Shown one piece after another: positions 12,278 through 12,944 of a stretch of DNA of 12,944 nucleotides. Positions within the stretch are counted from its first letter, which is position 1, and each line of letters begins with the position of its first letter. The translations under genes and the position numbers were made by a program. The notes under the pieces were generated by a model. The model worked only from the letters and a program-made list of their open reading frames with translations. It had not been told where the DNA came from and searched no databases. The stretch lies in contig CALMOO010000679.1 of NCBI GenBank assembly GCA_937871705.1, positions 1-12,944 on the forward strand, in the 5' to 3' direction. Source of the DNA: an uncultured Hymenobacter sp. (lineage in GTDB: Bacteria; Bacteroidota; Bacteroidia; Cytophagales; Hymenobacteraceae).

Positions 12278-12944
12278 ATGACTACGGCGGCACCGGGCCG
12301 CGGTGGCCTCGTGCTGCTGGGCCTGCTCACGGCCTTCGGGCCGATGAGCATTGATATGTACCTGCCGGCCTTTCCGGCCATTGCCCGCGAGTTTGGGTCG
12401 CCCATCTCCACCGTGCAGTACACGGTGGCCGCCTACATGGGGGGGCTGGCGCTGGGGCAGCTGCTCTACGGCCCGCTGGCCGACCAGTACGGCCGCAAGC
12501 CCTACCTGCTGGCGGGCCTGGTGCTTTACCTTGTGGCGTCCGGGGGCTGTGCGGCCAGTACCTCCGTCGAAGGCCTCATCGGCTGGCGGGTGCTGCAAGC
12601 GGTCGGTGGCTGCGCGGGCGCGGTGCTGGGCTTCGCCATCGTGCGCGACGAGTTTGCTGGCAACCAGGCGGCCCGCATCTTCTCGACCATGCTGCTGGTG
12701 ATGGGCGTGGCCCCCATCCTGGCTCCCACGGTGGGCAGCGTATTGGTAGCGCACACGAGCTGGCGCCTGATTTTTTGGCTGCTGGCCGGGCTGGCGGCCC
12801 TCACCATCGCGGCCGTGGCCCTGGGCCTGCGCGAAACGCTGCCCGCCGAGCGCCGCAACCCCGAGGCCGTGCGCCGGGCGTTGCACACCTACGCCTTGCT
12901 CTTGCGCGACCGCGCCTTCGTGGGCTACGCCCTCACGTCGGGCC
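12278..12944 (+). CDS. MFS transporter, Bcr/CflA drug-resistance type (3' end beyond window)
   Basis: A proton-driven inner-membrane exporter of the Bcr/CflA (DHA1) group, here the first 222 residues with about six membrane helices; the frame runs off the right edge. ATG 12278 lies 12 bp after the preceding stop. Hallmarks are FGPMSIDMYLPAFPAI (20-35) in the first helix, motif A GPLADQYGRKP (65-75), motif B-like RVLQAVGG (104-111) followed by IVRD, and motif C GVAPILAPTVGS (143-154). The segment SWRLIFWLLAGLAALTIAAV is the sixth helix before the central loop. Such pumps export drugs such as bicyclomycin or chloramphenicol, or metabolites; the substrate here is unknown. Co-transcription with the YwnB-like protein under Rrf2 control is suggested by spacing. 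Confidence 0.95.
   Translation, partial: MTTAAPGRGGLVLLGLLTAFGPMSIDMYLPAFPAIAREFGSPISTVQYTVAAYMGGLALGQLLYGPLADQYGRKPYLLAGLVLYLVASGGCAASTSVEGLIGWRVLQAVGGCAGAVLGFAIVRDEFAGNQAARIFSTMLLVMGVAPILAPTVGSVLVAHTSWRLIFWLLAGLAALTIAAVALGLRETLPAERRNPEAVRRALHTYALLLRDRAFVGYALTSG

Overview
The window looks like an accessory stretch of a high-GC Bacteroidota chromosome, most likely Hymenobacter or a close relative. Three things point there: GC-rich genes without a regular Shine-Dalgarno, a near-perfect Bacteroidota-type -7 box (TACCTTTG) before one gene, and protein flavours typical of that group (SprB-like repeats, DisA_N-like protein, Rrf2/NAD(P)-binding pairs). The genus is an inference from style, not a database match.

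Layout. Positions 1-2710 hold tandem genes of unknown function on the plus strand, several visibly decaying: two small open frames (110-406 and 403-702), a third broken by a lost start, a 1-nt deletion and a nonsense codon (718-980), an AT-rich foreign-looking gene between two hairpin terminators (1066-1431), and a SprB-repeat-like gene (1511-2703) broken by a frameshift, an in-frame TGA and a 257-bp miniature inverted-repeat element (2374-2630) with a 4-bp target duplication. Positions 2713-4174 hold two divergent, paralogous small serine recombinases with an 18-bp palindrome between them. Positions 4381-5239 hold a second inverted-repeat element (43-bp arms) followed by fused scraps of three genes: a cupin C-terminus, a secreted-protein N-terminus and a SnoaL-like domain.

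The right half is more conventional. An aldo/keto reductase (5378-6361), an AraC-type regulator (6543-7448) and a xanthine dehydrogenase-family molybdopterin subunit (7515-9839) share the plus strand. The FeS and FAD partners of the last are not in the window. Positions 9940-10714 on the minus strand are a graveyard of transposase, LytS/NarL-class histidine kinase and DisA_N-like fragments. From 11069 a compact unit follows: an Rrf2 regulator, a 10-3-10 palindrome overlapping a Bacteroidota promoter, a YwnB-like NAD(P)-binding protein and a Bcr/CflA-type MFS exporter running off the window.

Functionally, the intact genes suggest small-molecule or electrophile handling: aldehyde/ketone reduction, a molybdenum hydroxylase subunit, an NAD(P)-binding reductase-like protein and drug efflux, with local AraC and Rrf2 control. 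The left half and the two debris zones record repeated insertion, deletion and gene decay around a recombinase pair. I found no tRNA, rRNA or CRISPR array.
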